A stretch of DNA of 31,852 nt from Anaerozeibacter quisquiliarum (lineage in GTDB: Bacteria > Bacillota > Clostridia > Christensenellales > Aristaeellaceae), in the NCBI GenBank assembly GCA_051162045.1, contig JBISDI010000043.1, one strand, 5' to 3'. This document shows, piece after piece, positions 22,507-31,654 of the stretch. Within the stretch, counting starts at the first letter, position 1; each line of letters starts with the position of its first letter. Under the pieces are notes generated by a model. That model did not search any database. It was not told the DNA's origin and saw only the letters and a list, made by a program, of their open reading frames with translations. Position numbers and translations under genes: made by a program.

Positions 22507-25425
22507 ATGAGCGACATCATGCGGCCGATTCCCTTTCCCGAACTGATGAACTGGGTACTCGAGGAATACCGCACCGCCGGGTCCATCTTCTGGGTCAGCG
22601 ACATCTACAAGCATGTTTCCGGCAAGGAACTGGACATCTTCGGCGAGCGCGTCGAGGTGCCGTTCGGCCCGGCGGCCGGCCCGCACACCCAGCTGGCGCA
22701 GAACCTGATCGCGGCCTATGCGGGCGGCGCGCGCTTTTTTGAGCTGAAGACCGTGCAGACACTCGACGGCGAGGACCTGCCGGTTTCGAAGCCCTGCATC
22801 CTCGCCGAGGATGAGTGCTACAACGTGGAGTGGAGCACCGAGCTGTACGTGCCCCAGGCGTTCGACGAGTACGTCAAGGGCTGGTTCGCGCTGAAGCTCT
22901 TAAGCCGTGAGCTGGAACTCGGCGACAGCGAGGGCTTCGTGTTCAACATGAGCGTGGGCTACGACCTCGCGGGCATACAGACCTCCAAGATCGACCGCTA
23001 CATCGAGGGCATGAAGGACGCCCGCGAGACCGCGATCTTTAAGGAGTGCGCGGCCTGGGCCAAGGCCAACCTGCACCTGTTTGAGAAGGTGGACGCGGCC
23101 TTCGTCGACGCGATCGAGCCGCGCGTGTGCCGCTCGATCACGTTGTCCACGCTGCACGGCTGCCCGCCCGACGAGATCGAGCGCATCGCCACCTACCTGA
23201 TTCGGGAAAAGGGCCTCAACACCTACATCAAGTGCAACCCGACGCTGCTCGGCTACGAATTCGCGCGGCAGACCCTCGACGAGATGGGCTACGACTACCT
23301 CGCGTTCGACGACCACCACTTCAAGAACGATTTGCAGTTCAAAGACGCCGTGCCCATGTTTGGCCGCCTGCTGAAGCTGGCGGGCGACAGGGGCCTCGAG
23401 TTCGGCCTCAAGCTGACCAACACCTTCCCGGTCAAGATCGCGCAGGGCGAGCTGCCGGGCGAGGAGATGTACATGAGCGGCAGGAGCCTGTTCCCGCTGT
23501 CCATCGCGCTGGCGCGCCAGGTCGAGGAGGCTTTTGACGGCAAGCTGCGCGTGTCGTTCTCGGGCGGCGCGGATCTGTTCAACATCGGGCGCATCCTCGA
23601 GGCCGGCATCTGGCCGATCACGCTGGCCACCACGCTGCTCAAGCCGGGCGGCTACGGCCGTCTGAGCCCGATGGCTAAGAAGCTCGGCGCGATGGAGTAC
23701 AGGCCGTTCACCGGCGTCGATATGGCGAAGCTTTCGAAATTGACCGAGGACGCGCGCGGGGACGCGCACCACGTGAAGCCGATCAAGATCGCGCCTTCGC
23801 GCAAGCTCAAGGAGGCCGTGCCGCTGGTCGACTGCTTCCTCGCACCCTGCGCCGAGGGCTGCCCGATCCATCAGGACATCCCGGAATACGTGGAGCTGGT
23901 GGGCCGGGGCAAGTACCTCGAGGCGCTGCGCCTGATCACCGAGAAGAATCCGCTGCCGTTCATCACCGGCACGATTTGCAGCCATCCCTGCCAGACCAAG
24001 TGCACGCGCAACTTCTACGAGGAGAGCGTGCAAATCCGCTCCGCGAAGCTGCTCGCGGCGCGGCGGGCGTTCGACCGGCTGCTGCCCGAGATCAAGCCGC
24101 GCGGCGCGCGCAGCGAGAAGGTCGCCATTGTGGGCGGCGGCCCCGCCGGCATGGCGGCGGCGTTCCTGCTGGCCCGCGCGGGCGCGAAGTGCACGATCTT
24201 TGAAAAGCGCGACAGCCTGGGCGGCATCGTCAAGCACGTGGTCCCGGCGTTTCGGGTGCCGGACGAGGTCGTCGACAATGACGCCAGGCTGCTCGAGGCG
24301 CTGGGCGTGGAGGTCCGGCTGAACGCCGAAATTGCGGACGCGTCGCAGCTGAAGGCCGAGGGCTTCACCCACGTCATCGCGGCCGTCGGCGCGTGGAAGC
24401 CGGGCGTGCTGAAACTCGAGGCGGGCGAGGCGATGAACGTGCTCGCGTTCCTGGAGGCGCAGCGCAAGCATCCGGAATCGCTGAACCTCGGCAGGCACGT
24501 CGTCGTCATCGGCGGCGGCAACACCGCGATGGACGCCGCGCGCGCGGCCAAGCGCGCCGAGGGCGTCGAGGACGTCAGCCTGGTCTACCGCCGCACGATG
24601 CGCCAGATGCCCGCCGACGCCGAAGAGCTGGAGCTGGCAACCCGCGACGGCGTCGCGTTCCGGCCGCTGCTTAAGCCCATCGCCCACGAAGGCGGCCTGC
24701 TGAAGTGCGAGGTCATGAAGCTGGGCGCGCCGGACGCGTCGGGCCGCGCAAGCCCGGCGGGCACCGGCGAGTATGTGAGCATTCCCTGCGACACCGTGAT
24801 CGCCGCGGTGGGCGAAAAGATCGACGGGGCGGCAATCGCGGCGCTCGGAGATGCGATCGTCATCGGCGACGCCAGGCGCGGCCCGGCCACGGCCGTCGAA
24901 GCCATTGCGGACGCGACCGAGGCGACCGAAGTGATTCTGGGCGTGAAGCCCGTAAACGGCGAGTACCGGATGGATCGGACGACGCTTCGGGCGCGGCGCT
25001 CGGCGCTTCATCACGCGGCGGGCGCGGAATATGAGCGGGAGCGGTGCCTGGGCTGTTCGCAGGTGTGCGAAAACTGCGTGGACGTGTGCCCCAACCGCGC
25101 CAACATGACGATCCACGTGCCCGGAATGAAGATCCGCCAGATCATCCACATCGACAAAATGTGCAACGAGTGCGGCAACTGCACGGTGTTCTGCCCCTAC
25201 GAGAGCAGCCCCTACAGGCACAAGTTCACCGTGTACGGGAGCCTTACGGACTTTGAGGACAGCGAGAACCAGGGCTTCTTCGTGACCGACCGGCGCTCGG
25301 GCGCGGTGCGCGTGCGCCGCGACGGCCGGGTGTACGACAGCGTGCTCGCCGAGGACGCGGTCACGCCGAAGGCGCTGGTCGATATGATGAAGACCGTAAT
25401 CCGCGACTACGCCTACTGCCTGTAA
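22507..25425 (+). CDS. ygfK: YgfK-like iron-sulfur flavoprotein (putative selenate reductase subunit, purine cluster)
   Basis: This 972-residue protein has three parts. Residues 1 to about 430 form a dihydroorotate-dehydrogenase-like barrel (FGPAAGPHTQLAQNLI near 55; STLHGCPPDEIE near 215). Residues about 440-820 form a GltD-like module: a Cys-rich cluster region (C443, C448, C452, then CSHPCQTKC), a first nucleotide fold (AIVGGGPAGMAAAF, near 540) and a second (VVIGGGNTAMDAAR, near 665). Two ferredoxin motifs follow: CLGCSQVCENCVDVCP from C847 and CNECGNCTVFCP from C886. E. coli YgfK is about 1030 residues with the same order. Within purine clusters it is thought to be an NAD(P)-linked electron-transfer partner or reductase. 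Since no FAD subunit of xanthine dehydrogenase is encoded here, YgfK is the natural candidate to receive its electrons; that is inference. Confidence 0.93.
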   Translation: MSDIMRPIPFPELMNWVLEEYRTAGSIFWVSDIYKHVSGKELDIFGERVEVPFGPAAGPHTQLAQNLIAAYAGGARFFELKTVQTLDGEDLPVSKPCILAEDECYNVEWSTELYVPQAFDEYVKGWFALKLLSRELELGDSEGFVFNMSVGYDLAGIQTSKIDRYIEGMKDARETAIFKECAAWAKANLHLFEKVDAAFVDAIEPRVCRSITLSTLHGCPPDEIERIATYLIREKGLNTYIKCNPTLLGYEFARQTLDEMGYDYLAFDDHHFKNDLQFKDAVPMFGRLLKLAGDRGLEFGLKLTNTFPVKIAQGELPGEEMYMSGRSLFPLSIALARQVEEAFDGKLRVSFSGGADLFNIGRILEAGIWPITLATTLLKPGGYGRLSPMAKKLGAMEYRPFTGVDMAKLSKLTEDARGDAHHVKPIKIAPSRKLKEAVPLVDCFLAPCAEGCPIHQDIPEYVELVGRGKYLEALRLITEKNPLPFITGTICSHPCQTKCTRNFYEESVQIRSAKLLAARRAFDRLLPEIKPRGARSEKVAIVGGGPAGMAAAFLLARAGAKCTIFEKRDSLGGIVKHVVPAFRVPDEVVDNDARLLEALGVEVRLNAEIADASQLKAEGFTHVIAAVGAWKPGVLKLEAGEAMNVLAFLEAQRKHPESLNLGRHVVVIGGGNTAMDAARAAKRAEGVEDVSLVYRRTMRQMPADAEELELATRDGVAFRPLLKPIAHEGGLLKCEVMKLGAPDASGRASPAGTGEYVSIPCDTVIAAVGEKIDGAAIAALGDAIVIGDARRGPATAVEAIADATEATEVILGVKPVNGEYRMDRTTLRARRSALHHAAGAEYERERCLGCSQVCENCVDVCPNRANMTIHVPGMKIRQIIHIDKMCNECGNCTVFCPYESSPYRHKFTVYGSLTDFEDSENQGFFVTDRRSGAVRVRRDGRVYDSVLAEDAVTPKALVDMMKTVIRDYAYCL

Positions 25426-25446
25426 GCGGCCGGGAGGGAGACGCCC

Positions 25447-26835
25447 ATGACGATCATTCAAGGGGGCCGATTGGTCAGCCCCAAAGGCATCGAAGCGCTC
25501 GACATCGCGATCGAGCATGGTGTAATCGCACGCGTTGCGGCGGGCATTGCGCCCGCCCCCGGCGACGCGGTGATCGACGCGCGCGGCTGCCTGGTCTTCC
25601 CCGGCTTCATCGACGCGCATACGCATTTTGACATGGACGCGGGCGCGACCGTAACCGCCGACGACTTCGCCTCGGGCACGGCGGCGGCGATCGCCGGCGG
25701 TACCACCTGCGTGATCGACTTCGCCACGCAGGACAGGGGCATGACATTGCAAGAGGCGCTCGCCATATGGCACCGCAAGGCCGAGGGCAAGTCCAGCTGC
25801 AACTACGCGTTCCACATGGCGATCACCGATTGGAACGACGGCGCGCGCGCGGCGCTGAGCGAGATGGTCCGCGCGGGCGTGACCTCGTTCAAGCTGTACC
25901 TGGCCTACGACGCGCTGCGCGTCAATGACGCTACGCTGCTCGACATCCTGCGCGAGGCCGGGGCGAAAGGCCTCCTGGTGGGCGTGCACTGCGAGAACGG
26001 CGACCTGGTGAACGCGCTGATCGCGCGCGAGCGCGCGGCCGGCCGCTTGTCGCCCGCCGCGATCCCCGCGAGTCGTCCCGCCGAGGTGGAGGCCGAGGCC
26101 GTTGCGCGGCTGTGCTATGTGGCCGCGCTCGCCAGTTGTCCGGTCATGGTGGTGCACCTGAGCACGGAGATGGGCCTGGCCGCCGTGCGCGCGGCGCGCG
26201 CGCGCGGGCAAACGGTGCTGGCCGAGACCTGCCCGCACTACCTGACGATGACCGACGAGGTCTACCGTCTGCCCGGCTTCGAATCGGCCAAGTATGCCTG
26301 CTCCCCGCCGATGCGCGGCGAGGCCGACCGGCGCGCGCTGCTGGCCGCCGCCGCAAGCGGCGAGATCGACACGATTTCAACCGACCACTGCTCGTTCAAT
26401 TTCAAGGGCCAGAAGGCGTTGGGGCGCGAAGATTTCTCCAAAATTCCCAACGGCCTGCCCGGCGTCGAACACCGGCCCGCGCTGATCTACAACCTGGTGC
26501 GCGAGGGCGCGCTGACCGAGGCGCAAATGTGCGACCTGCTCGCCGCCCGCCCGGCAAAGCTGTACGGCATGTACCCGCGCAAGGGCGCGCTGCTGCCCTT
26601 AAGCGACGCCGACATCGTGGTGTGGGAGGACGCCGAGGGCACGATCCGCGCCGCCGACCAGCATCAGCGGGTGGACTACACGCCCTACGAAGGCGTTCGC
26701 GTCCGGGGCCGCGCGCGCGCGGTGCTGCTGGGCGGCGAGGTGGTCTGCGAACACGGCCAACTGATCCGGGCCAATCTCGGGCGCTATGTGGCCCGCAACC
26801 TCGGCGAACTCACGCGAAAGGAGGACGCTCGATGA
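25447..26835 (+). CDS. hyuA: Dihydropyrimidinase/hydantoinase family amidohydrolase
   Basis: This 462-residue cyclic amidohydrolase should open a hydantoin-like or purine-derived ring. The binuclear metal ligands are visible: H58 and H60 (DAHTH), the carbamylated Lys149 (TSFKLYLAY), H181 (VHCENG), H237 (VHLSTE) and D313 (STDHCS). The length matches E. coli HyuA (about 461), which lies in the equivalent ygfK/ssnA/xdh region. GGGAGGGAG lies upstream of the ATG, 21 bases after ygfK, and its stop overlaps the next ATG as ATGA, so translation is coupled to xanthine dehydrogenase. Substrate cannot be decided from sequence; a ring product of purine oxidation is suggested by the neighbours. Confidence 0.93.
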   Translation: MTIIQGGRLVSPKGIEALDIAIEHGVIARVAAGIAPAPGDAVIDARGCLVFPGFIDAHTHFDMDAGATVTADDFASGTAAAIAGGTTCVIDFATQDRGMTLQEALAIWHRKAEGKSSCNYAFHMAITDWNDGARAALSEMVRAGVTSFKLYLAYDALRVNDATLLDILREAGAKGLLVGVHCENGDLVNALIARERAAGRLSPAAIPASRPAEVEAEAVARLCYVAALASCPVMVVHLSTEMGLAAVRAARARGQTVLAETCPHYLTMTDEVYRLPGFESAKYACSPPMRGEADRRALLAAAASGEIDTISTDHCSFNFKGQKALGREDFSKIPNGLPGVEHRPALIYNLVREGALTEAQMCDLLAARPAKLYGMYPRKGALLPLSDADIVVWEDAEGTIRAADQHQRVDYTPYEGVRVRGRARAVLLGGEVVCEHGQLIRANLGRYVARNLGELTRKEDAR

Positions 26836-29396
26836 CCACGCTGACGATCAACGGCAGGCAGCACACCACAGAACTGGACGGCAAGAAGCTGATCGACTAC
26901 CTGCGCGACGATCTGCGGCTGACCTCGGTCAAGAACGGCTGCGGCGCGGGCGCGTGCGGCACCTGCACGATTCTGGTGGACGGCAAGAAGGTCAAGAGCT
27001 GCCTGCAGGCCGTCAACAAGATGGCCGGCAAATCCATCGTAACGGTGGAGGGCTTGAGCGAGCGCGAGCGGCGGGTGTACGCGCATTGCTTCGGCGAGGC
27101 CGGCGCGGTGCAGTGCGGCTTCTGCATCCCCGGCATGGTAATCAGCGCCAAGGCGCTGCTCGATGAGAACCCGAACCCGACCCGCGAGGATGTCAAGCTC
27201 GCAATCAAGGGCAACATCTGCCGCTGCACCGGCTACGTCAAGATCGAGGACGCGATCTTGATGGCCGCCGAGTTCTTCCGCGAAAACAGGGCGGTGCCCG
27301 ACACCCATCAGTCCGGGCGCGTGGGCGAGCACCTCGCGCGCGTGGACGCCGAGGAAAAGACGCTGGGCACCGGGCTGTACGTGGACGACGTCATCCTGCC
27401 CGGCATGGTCTACGCAAAGGCCCTGCGCACCCGCTACCCGCGCGCGCGCGTTAACAGGATCGACACCTCAAAGTGCGAGGCGCACCCCGACGTGGTCCGT
27501 GTGCTGCTGGCCAAAGACGTGCCGTTCAACAAGACCGGCCACATCGTGCAGGACTGGGACGTGATGATCGCCGAGGGCGACGTCACCCGCTACGTCGGCG
27601 ACGCGCTGGCGCTGGTGGCCACCACCCGCAAGGAATCGCTCGACGAGGCGCTCTCTCTGATCGAGGTCGAATACGAGGAATTGACGCCGATCACCGATCC
27701 CCGGGACGCGCTGAAAGCAGGCGCGCCGCTGCTGCACGAGAAGGGCAATGTGCTGTTCAAGCAGGAGCTCAAGCGCGGCAACGTGGACGAGGCGATCTCA
27801 AGCGCCGCGCATGTGGTCACCCGCCACTACTCGACGCCGATGACCGACCACGCCTTCATGGAGCCCGAATGCGCGATCGCGCAGCCCGACCCGGACAACC
27901 CGGGCGGCATCCTGCTGTACACCGCCTCGCAGTCGATCTACGACGAGCAGAAGGAAGTCAGCCGGATGCTGAAGCTTCCGCCCGAAAAGGTGCGCTGCCG
28001 TTCGATGCTGGTGGGCGGCGGCTTCGGCGGCAAGGAGGACATGAGCGTGCAGCACCACGCAGCGCTGATGGCCTTTCACGTCGGCCGCCCGGTCAAGGTG
28101 CTGTTTTCGCGCCAGGAGAGCCTCAACATCCACACCAAGCGCCACGCGATGGAGATGGACGTCACCACCGCCTGCGACGAAAACGGCCGCCTGGTGGCGA
28201 TGCGCGCGCTGCTCGTCTCCGACTGCGGCGCATACGCCAGCCTCGGCGGGCCGGTGCTGCAGCGCGCCTGCACCCACGCCGCCGGCCCCTACAACTTTCA
28301 AAACGTGGACATCACCGGCATTTGCGTGTACACCAACAACGTGCCCGGCGGCGCTTTCCGAGGCTTCGGCGTGACGCAGAGCTGCTTCGCGGCCGAGCAG
28401 AACCTGAACCTGCTGGCGGAAATGGTGGGCATCAGCCCGTGGGAAATGCGCCATCTGAACGCCATCCGGCCTGGGGACGTGCTGCCCAACGGGCAGATCA
28501 CCGATCCCGACTGCGCCTACGCCGAGTGCCTGGAAGCGGTGAAGCCGGCCTATGATTCTTCGCCCTACGCCGGCATCGCGGGCGCGATGAAGAACAGCGG
28601 ACTGGGCGTGGGCCTGCCCGACATCGGGCGCTGCAAGCTGTTCGTCCAAGATGGCATCGTGCGCATCCGCACCTCGGCGGCCTGCATCGGCCAGGGCATG
28701 GCCACCGTGTGTACCCAGATGGTGTGCGAGACCACCGGGCTCGCCCCGGAGCAGGTCTACCACGAGCGGCCCGACACCGCAGTCACACCCAGCTCCGGCA
28801 CCACCACCGCCAGCCGCCAGACGCTGTTCACCGGCGAGGCCACGCGCGTGGCGGCCGAGCAGTTGAGGGCGGCGCTGGCCGAGGGACAGACGCTTTATGG
28901 CCTCGAGGGCCGCGAGTTCTACGGAGAGTATTCGGGCGTGACCGACAAGATGGGCGCCGACAAAGAAAACCCGGTCAGCCACGTCGCCTACGGCTACGCG
29001 GCGCAGGTGGTCGTCATGGATGAGGCCAAGCGCGTGACGCGCGTGGTGGCGGCGCACGACGTGGGCCGCGTCGTCAACCCCAGGGCCTGCGAGGGGCAGA
29101 TCGAGGGCGGCGTGCTGATGGCGCTGGGCTACGGCCTGACCGAGGACTTCGTGATGGAGGGCGGCTACGTCAAGAGCAAGTACGGGGCGCTCGGCCTGTT
29201 CCGCGCGACCGACGCCCCGCCGATCGAGGTGATCCTGGTCGAAAAAAGCAATCCGCAGGGCCTGGCCTATGGCGCGAAGGGCGTGGGCGAGATTGCCGCG
29301 ATCCCGGGTGCGCCGGCGGCGGCGCACGCGGCCTACCGCGTAGACGGGGTGTTCCGGCAGCAATTGCCGATCAACCATACGGCGTACAGGAAGTAG
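26832..29396 (+). CDS. xdhA: One-chain xanthine dehydrogenase: [2Fe-2S] and molybdenum domains fused (Se-dependent type suspected)
   Basis: This 854-residue molybdo-hydroxylase oxidises purines such as hypoxanthine and xanthine. Residues 1-155 hold two [2Fe-2S] clusters: plant-type (NGCGAGACGTC from C37) and helical (C95, C98, then CRC at C130 and C132). The molybdopterin domain follows, with GGGFGGKED near 395-402, PGGAFRGFG near 505 and the catalytic Glu in GAKGVGE (E820). The separate iron-sulfur and molybdenum subunits of many bacteria are joined here, as in the enzymes annotated selenium-dependent xanthine dehydrogenase; labile selenium leaves no codon signature, so selenium is inference. 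There is no FAD domain or FAD-subunit gene nearby. The ATG overlaps the hyuA stop by 4 bases (ATGA). A MocA-like cofactor enzyme is encoded upstream. Confidence 0.93.
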   Translation: MTTLTINGRQHTTELDGKKLIDYLRDDLRLTSVKNGCGAGACGTCTILVDGKKVKSCLQAVNKMAGKSIVTVEGLSERERRVYAHCFGEAGAVQCGFCIPGMVISAKALLDENPNPTREDVKLAIKGNICRCTGYVKIEDAILMAAEFFRENRAVPDTHQSGRVGEHLARVDAEEKTLGTGLYVDDVILPGMVYAKALRTRYPRARVNRIDTSKCEAHPDVVRVLLAKDVPFNKTGHIVQDWDVMIAEGDVTRYVGDALALVATTRKESLDEALSLIEVEYEELTPITDPRDALKAGAPLLHEKGNVLFKQELKRGNVDEAISSAAHVVTRHYSTPMTDHAFMEPECAIAQPDPDNPGGILLYTASQSIYDEQKEVSRMLKLPPEKVRCRSMLVGGGFGGKEDMSVQHHAALMAFHVGRPVKVLFSRQESLNIHTKRHAMEMDVTTACDENGRLVAMRALLVSDCGAYASLGGPVLQRACTHAAGPYNFQNVDITGICVYTNNVPGGAFRGFGVTQSCFAAEQNLNLLAEMVGISPWEMRHLNAIRPGDVLPNGQITDPDCAYAECLEAVKPAYDSSPYAGIAGAMKNSGLGVGLPDIGRCKLFVQDGIVRIRTSAACIGQGMATVCTQMVCETTGLAPEQVYHERPDTAVTPSSGTTTASRQTLFTGEATRVAAEQLRAALAEGQTLYGLEGREFYGEYSGVTDKMGADKENPVSHVAYGYAAQVVVMDEAKRVTRVVAAHDVGRVVNPRACEGQIEGGVLMALGYGLTEDFVMEGGYVKSKYGALGLFRATDAPPIEVILVEKSNPQGLAYGAKGVGEIAAIPGAPAAAHAAYRVDGVFRQQLPINHTAYRK

Positions 29397-29412
29397 AAGG
29401 AGGATACCCCCC

Positions 29413-30741
29413 ATGGCGAACAACCTGAAGACGACCGACCCCGAACTGTTTAAACTGAGCGGTAAACCCCGGTTTGCGGTCGCCTTTCCGCAAGCCATGC
29501 AGCACGTACTGGCGATGCTGGTCGGCAACATCACCCCGCCCATCCTGATCGCGCAGGCGATCGGCCTGCCCGAGGGCGACAAGATCCTGCTGATGCAGGC
29601 CGCGATGATTATCGGCGGCATCACCACGCTGGTTCAGCTGTTCCCGGTGTGGCGCTTCGGCATGGGTCTGCCCAACGTCATGGGCGTGGCGTTTGCCTAC
29701 ATGCCGGTGCTGCTGGCCATCGGCAAGGCCTACGGCATCGCCGCCATCTTCGGCGCGCAGTTGGTCGCCGCGTTCGTCTCGATCTTCATCGGCTTTAGCA
29801 TGGGCAAGATCCGCAAATTCTTCCCGCCCGTCGTCAGCGGTACGGTGGTGCTGGCCATAGGCTTGTCGCTGTACGGCACCGCGATCAACTACATGGCCGG
29901 CGGCGCGGGCGCGGGCGACAGCTTTGGCTCACCCCTCTTCTGGGTGGTCGCGCTGGCCACGCTGGCGGTCACGCTGGCCTGCAGCCTGTTCGGCAAGGGC
30001 TACATCAAGGTGTCGGGCATGCTGATCGGCATCGGCGTGGGCTATGTGATCGCGCTGTTCGTGCCCGGCATGATCCGCTTCAACAACGTGGCCGCGGCCA
30101 GCTGGCTGTCGGTGCCGCAGTTCTTCAAGTGGGGCATTGAGTTCCACCCGACCGCCATCATCTCGATGATTCTGATGTACATCGTGCAGGCGGTCCAGAC
30201 GATCGGCGACGTGTCCTCCACCGCCATGGGCGGCTTCGGCCGCGAAGCGACCGACCATGAGTTGGGCGGCGCGATCGCGGGCCAGGGCATCTGCGGCATG
30301 ATCGGCGCCTGCATCGGCGGCCTGCCGACCGACCCCTACAGCCAGAACGTCGGCCTGATCGTGACCTCGAAGGTGGTCGCCAAGCGCGTGTTTGCGATTG
30401 TGGGCCTGTTGATCCTGATCGCCGGCTTCTGCCCGGTGTTCGGCGCGGTCATGACCACGATCCCCTACCCGGTGCTGGGCGGCGCGACGATCACGGTGTT
30501 CGCCGCGATTACCATGTCGGGCATCGAACTGATTAAGGAGCAGCCGATGAACTACCGCAACAAGATGATCGTGGGCATTTCGCTGGCGCTGGGCGTCGGC
30601 ATCAGCTCGGTCTCGAAGTCGCTGCAGTTCTTCCCGCAGGAGGTCCAGAACATCATCGGAACCTCGCCGATCGTGCTGTCGTTCATCGTGTCGTTCCTGC
30701 TCAACCTGATCGTCCCGGTGGACGACACCCCGGAAGTTTAA
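29413..30741 (+). CDS. NCS2-family purine (xanthine/urate) permease
   Basis: This 442-residue membrane protein should carry a purine base into the cell with an ion. It shows about 12-14 hydrophobic segments and NCS2 hallmarks: Q-H in the first helix (FPQAMQHVLAMLVGNITPP) and the signature SQNVGLIVTSKVV around Q311-N312. Among NCS2 members it resembles the xanthine/urate branch (UacT, PbuX) more than the uracil branch, judging from the motif and context. It starts 16 bases after the xanthine dehydrogenase stop with an AAGGAGG site, placing it in the same operon. Import of the substrate of the upstream enzymes is the likely role. Confidence 0.93.
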   Translation: MANNLKTTDPELFKLSGKPRFAVAFPQAMQHVLAMLVGNITPPILIAQAIGLPEGDKILLMQAAMIIGGITTLVQLFPVWRFGMGLPNVMGVAFAYMPVLLAIGKAYGIAAIFGAQLVAAFVSIFIGFSMGKIRKFFPPVVSGTVVLAIGLSLYGTAINYMAGGAGAGDSFGSPLFWVVALATLAVTLACSLFGKGYIKVSGMLIGIGVGYVIALFVPGMIRFNNVAAASWLSVPQFFKWGIEFHPTAIISMILMYIVQAVQTIGDVSSTAMGGFGREATDHELGGAIAGQGICGMIGACIGGLPTDPYSQNVGLIVTSKVVAKRVFAIVGLLILIAGFCPVFGAVMTTIPYPVLGGATITVFAAITMSGIELIKEQPMNYRNKMIVGISLALGVGISSVSKSLQFFPQEVQNIIGTSPIVLSFIVSFLLNLIVPVDDTPEV

Positions 30742-30782
30742 AAAGACGACCCGCGCGGATTTACGACAAGGGAGGCGTTTTC

Positions 30783-31163
30783 ATGGAGAAGCAACTCATC
30801 CACACCGACCTGGCGCCCCAGGCGATCGGCCCCTACGTGCAGGCGGTCAAGCTGGGGGACATGGTCTTCACCTCGGGCCAGCTGGGCATCGACGTAGAAA
30901 AAGGCGGCCTGGCCGAGGGCATCGAGGCCCAGACCCACGCCGCAATGAAGAACCTGGGCGCAATCCTGCGCGAATCCGGATCGGATTACGCGAAGGTGCT
31001 CAAGAGCACGATCTTTGTGACCGATCTGAACGACTTCGCCGCCGTCAACCAGATCTACGCCTCCTACTTTGAAGGCGCCTACCCCGCCCGCTCCTGCGTG
31101 CAGGTAGCGAAGCTGCCGCTCGGCGGCCTGGTCGAGATCGAGTGCGTGGCGAGCATAAGCTAA
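30783..31163 (+). CDS. ridA: RidA/YjgF family enamine/imine deaminase
   Basis: This 126-residue protein hydrolyses reactive enamines and imines to keto acids and ammonia. It has the family start HTDLAPQAIGPYVQAV, the SGQLG segment, and the signature PARSCVQVAKLPLGGLVEIE with catalytic Arg103. Length is normal. AGGGAGG precedes the ATG, 41 bases after the permease. Its place at the end of a purine operon fits removal of enamine intermediates, and urate clusters in other anaerobes often contain a RidA gene. It is followed by a stem-loop that probably closes the operon. Confidence 0.93.
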   Translation: MEKQLIHTDLAPQAIGPYVQAVKLGDMVFTSGQLGIDVEKGGLAEGIEAQTHAAMKNLGAILRESGSDYAKVLKSTIFVTDLNDFAAVNQIYASYFEGAYPARSCVQVAKLPLGGLVEIECVASIS

Positions 31164-31180
31164 TTAGAATCCCATCGGCA

Positions 31181-31209
31181 CGGGGCTGCGGCAAGACGCC
31201 ACAGCCCCG
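31181..31209 (+). terminator. Stem-loop ending the purine operon
   Basis: CGGGGCTG (31181-31188) pairs with CAGCCCCG (31202-31209), and GGC/GCC extends it inside after one mismatch, leaving a 5-base loop. It lies 18 bases after ridA. No T-run follows, as with the other stem-loops in this window. Confidence 0.5.
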
Positions 31210-31239
31210 CGCCCAATTCAACTGTCCCCGCAACAGGTT

Positions 31240-31278
31240 CACCACCCCGCCTGCGGGCACCCCTCCTGGGAGGGGAAT
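31240..31278 (+). repeat. 39-bp intergenic repeat, copy A
   Basis: This unit contains two small palindromes, CCCGCCTGCGGG and CCCCTCCTGGGAGGGG. It is identical over 39 bases to the unit at 31390-31428, exactly 150 bases further on. An inverted relative lies between them. Confidence 0.85.
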
Positions 31279-31283
31279 AGGTG

Positions 31284-31327
31284 GCCATTCCCCTCCTCGG
31301 AGGGGTGGCGCGGAGCGACGGGGTGGT
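31284..31327 (-). repeat. Inverted, diverged copy of the 39-bp repeat
   Basis: Read on the minus strand, this keeps both ends of the unit (ACCACCCCG and CCCCTCCGAGGAGGGG) but the middle palindrome is replaced by a different sequence. It lies between copies A and B and can pair with either. Confidence 0.65.
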
Positions 31328-31389
31328 AAGCCTGATGGCAGGACTCGAGAAAGCGGGTACGGGGGCTTGGGGTTACGCCCTGCGGGGGC

Positions 31390-31428
31390 CACCACCCCGC
31401 CTGCGGGCACCCCTCCTGGGAGGGGAAT
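31390..31428 (+). repeat. 39-bp intergenic repeat, copy B
   Basis: This is the second exact copy of the unit at 31240-31278. The stretch between the copies (31328-31389) has no gene. Translating the repeats gives Gly/Pro/Ala-rich nonsense in all frames. Confidence 0.85.
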
Positions 31429-31510
31429 GGGAAAGGCCGCCCGCATGACACGTTTGCCACGGCGGGCGACCGAAGATCACCCCGACGGCGGGCGCGAAGC
31501 GCCTCGCCGT

Positions 31511-31654
31511 TCGTTCCCTCATTCCTTCGTTCCCTTGTTTCTTCGTTGCTTCGCTCCCTTGTTTCTTCGTTGCTTCGCTCCCTCGTTTCTTCGCTCCCTT
31601 GTTCCTTCGTTCCCTTGTTTCCTCGTTCCCTCGCTTTTTCGTTCCCACGTTCCC
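31511..31654. repeat. Tandem octamer array, 18 units of TCGTTCCC type
   Basis: Eighteen units of exactly 8 bases follow without a gap (consensus YCGYTYCY; common forms TCGTTCCC, TCGCTCCC, TTGTTTCT, TCGTTGCT). A 24-base higher-order unit (TTGTTTCT, TCGTTGCT, TCGCTCCC) occurs twice in a row from 31535. One strand is almost pure pyrimidine apart from the G in each unit. Period 8 never shifts, so the array grew by slippage or unequal exchange and then diverged by substitution. Confidence 0.9.

Noticed and set aside
31511..31654. CRISPR array
   Set aside because: Units are 8 bases with no spacers and no cas genes are nearby.
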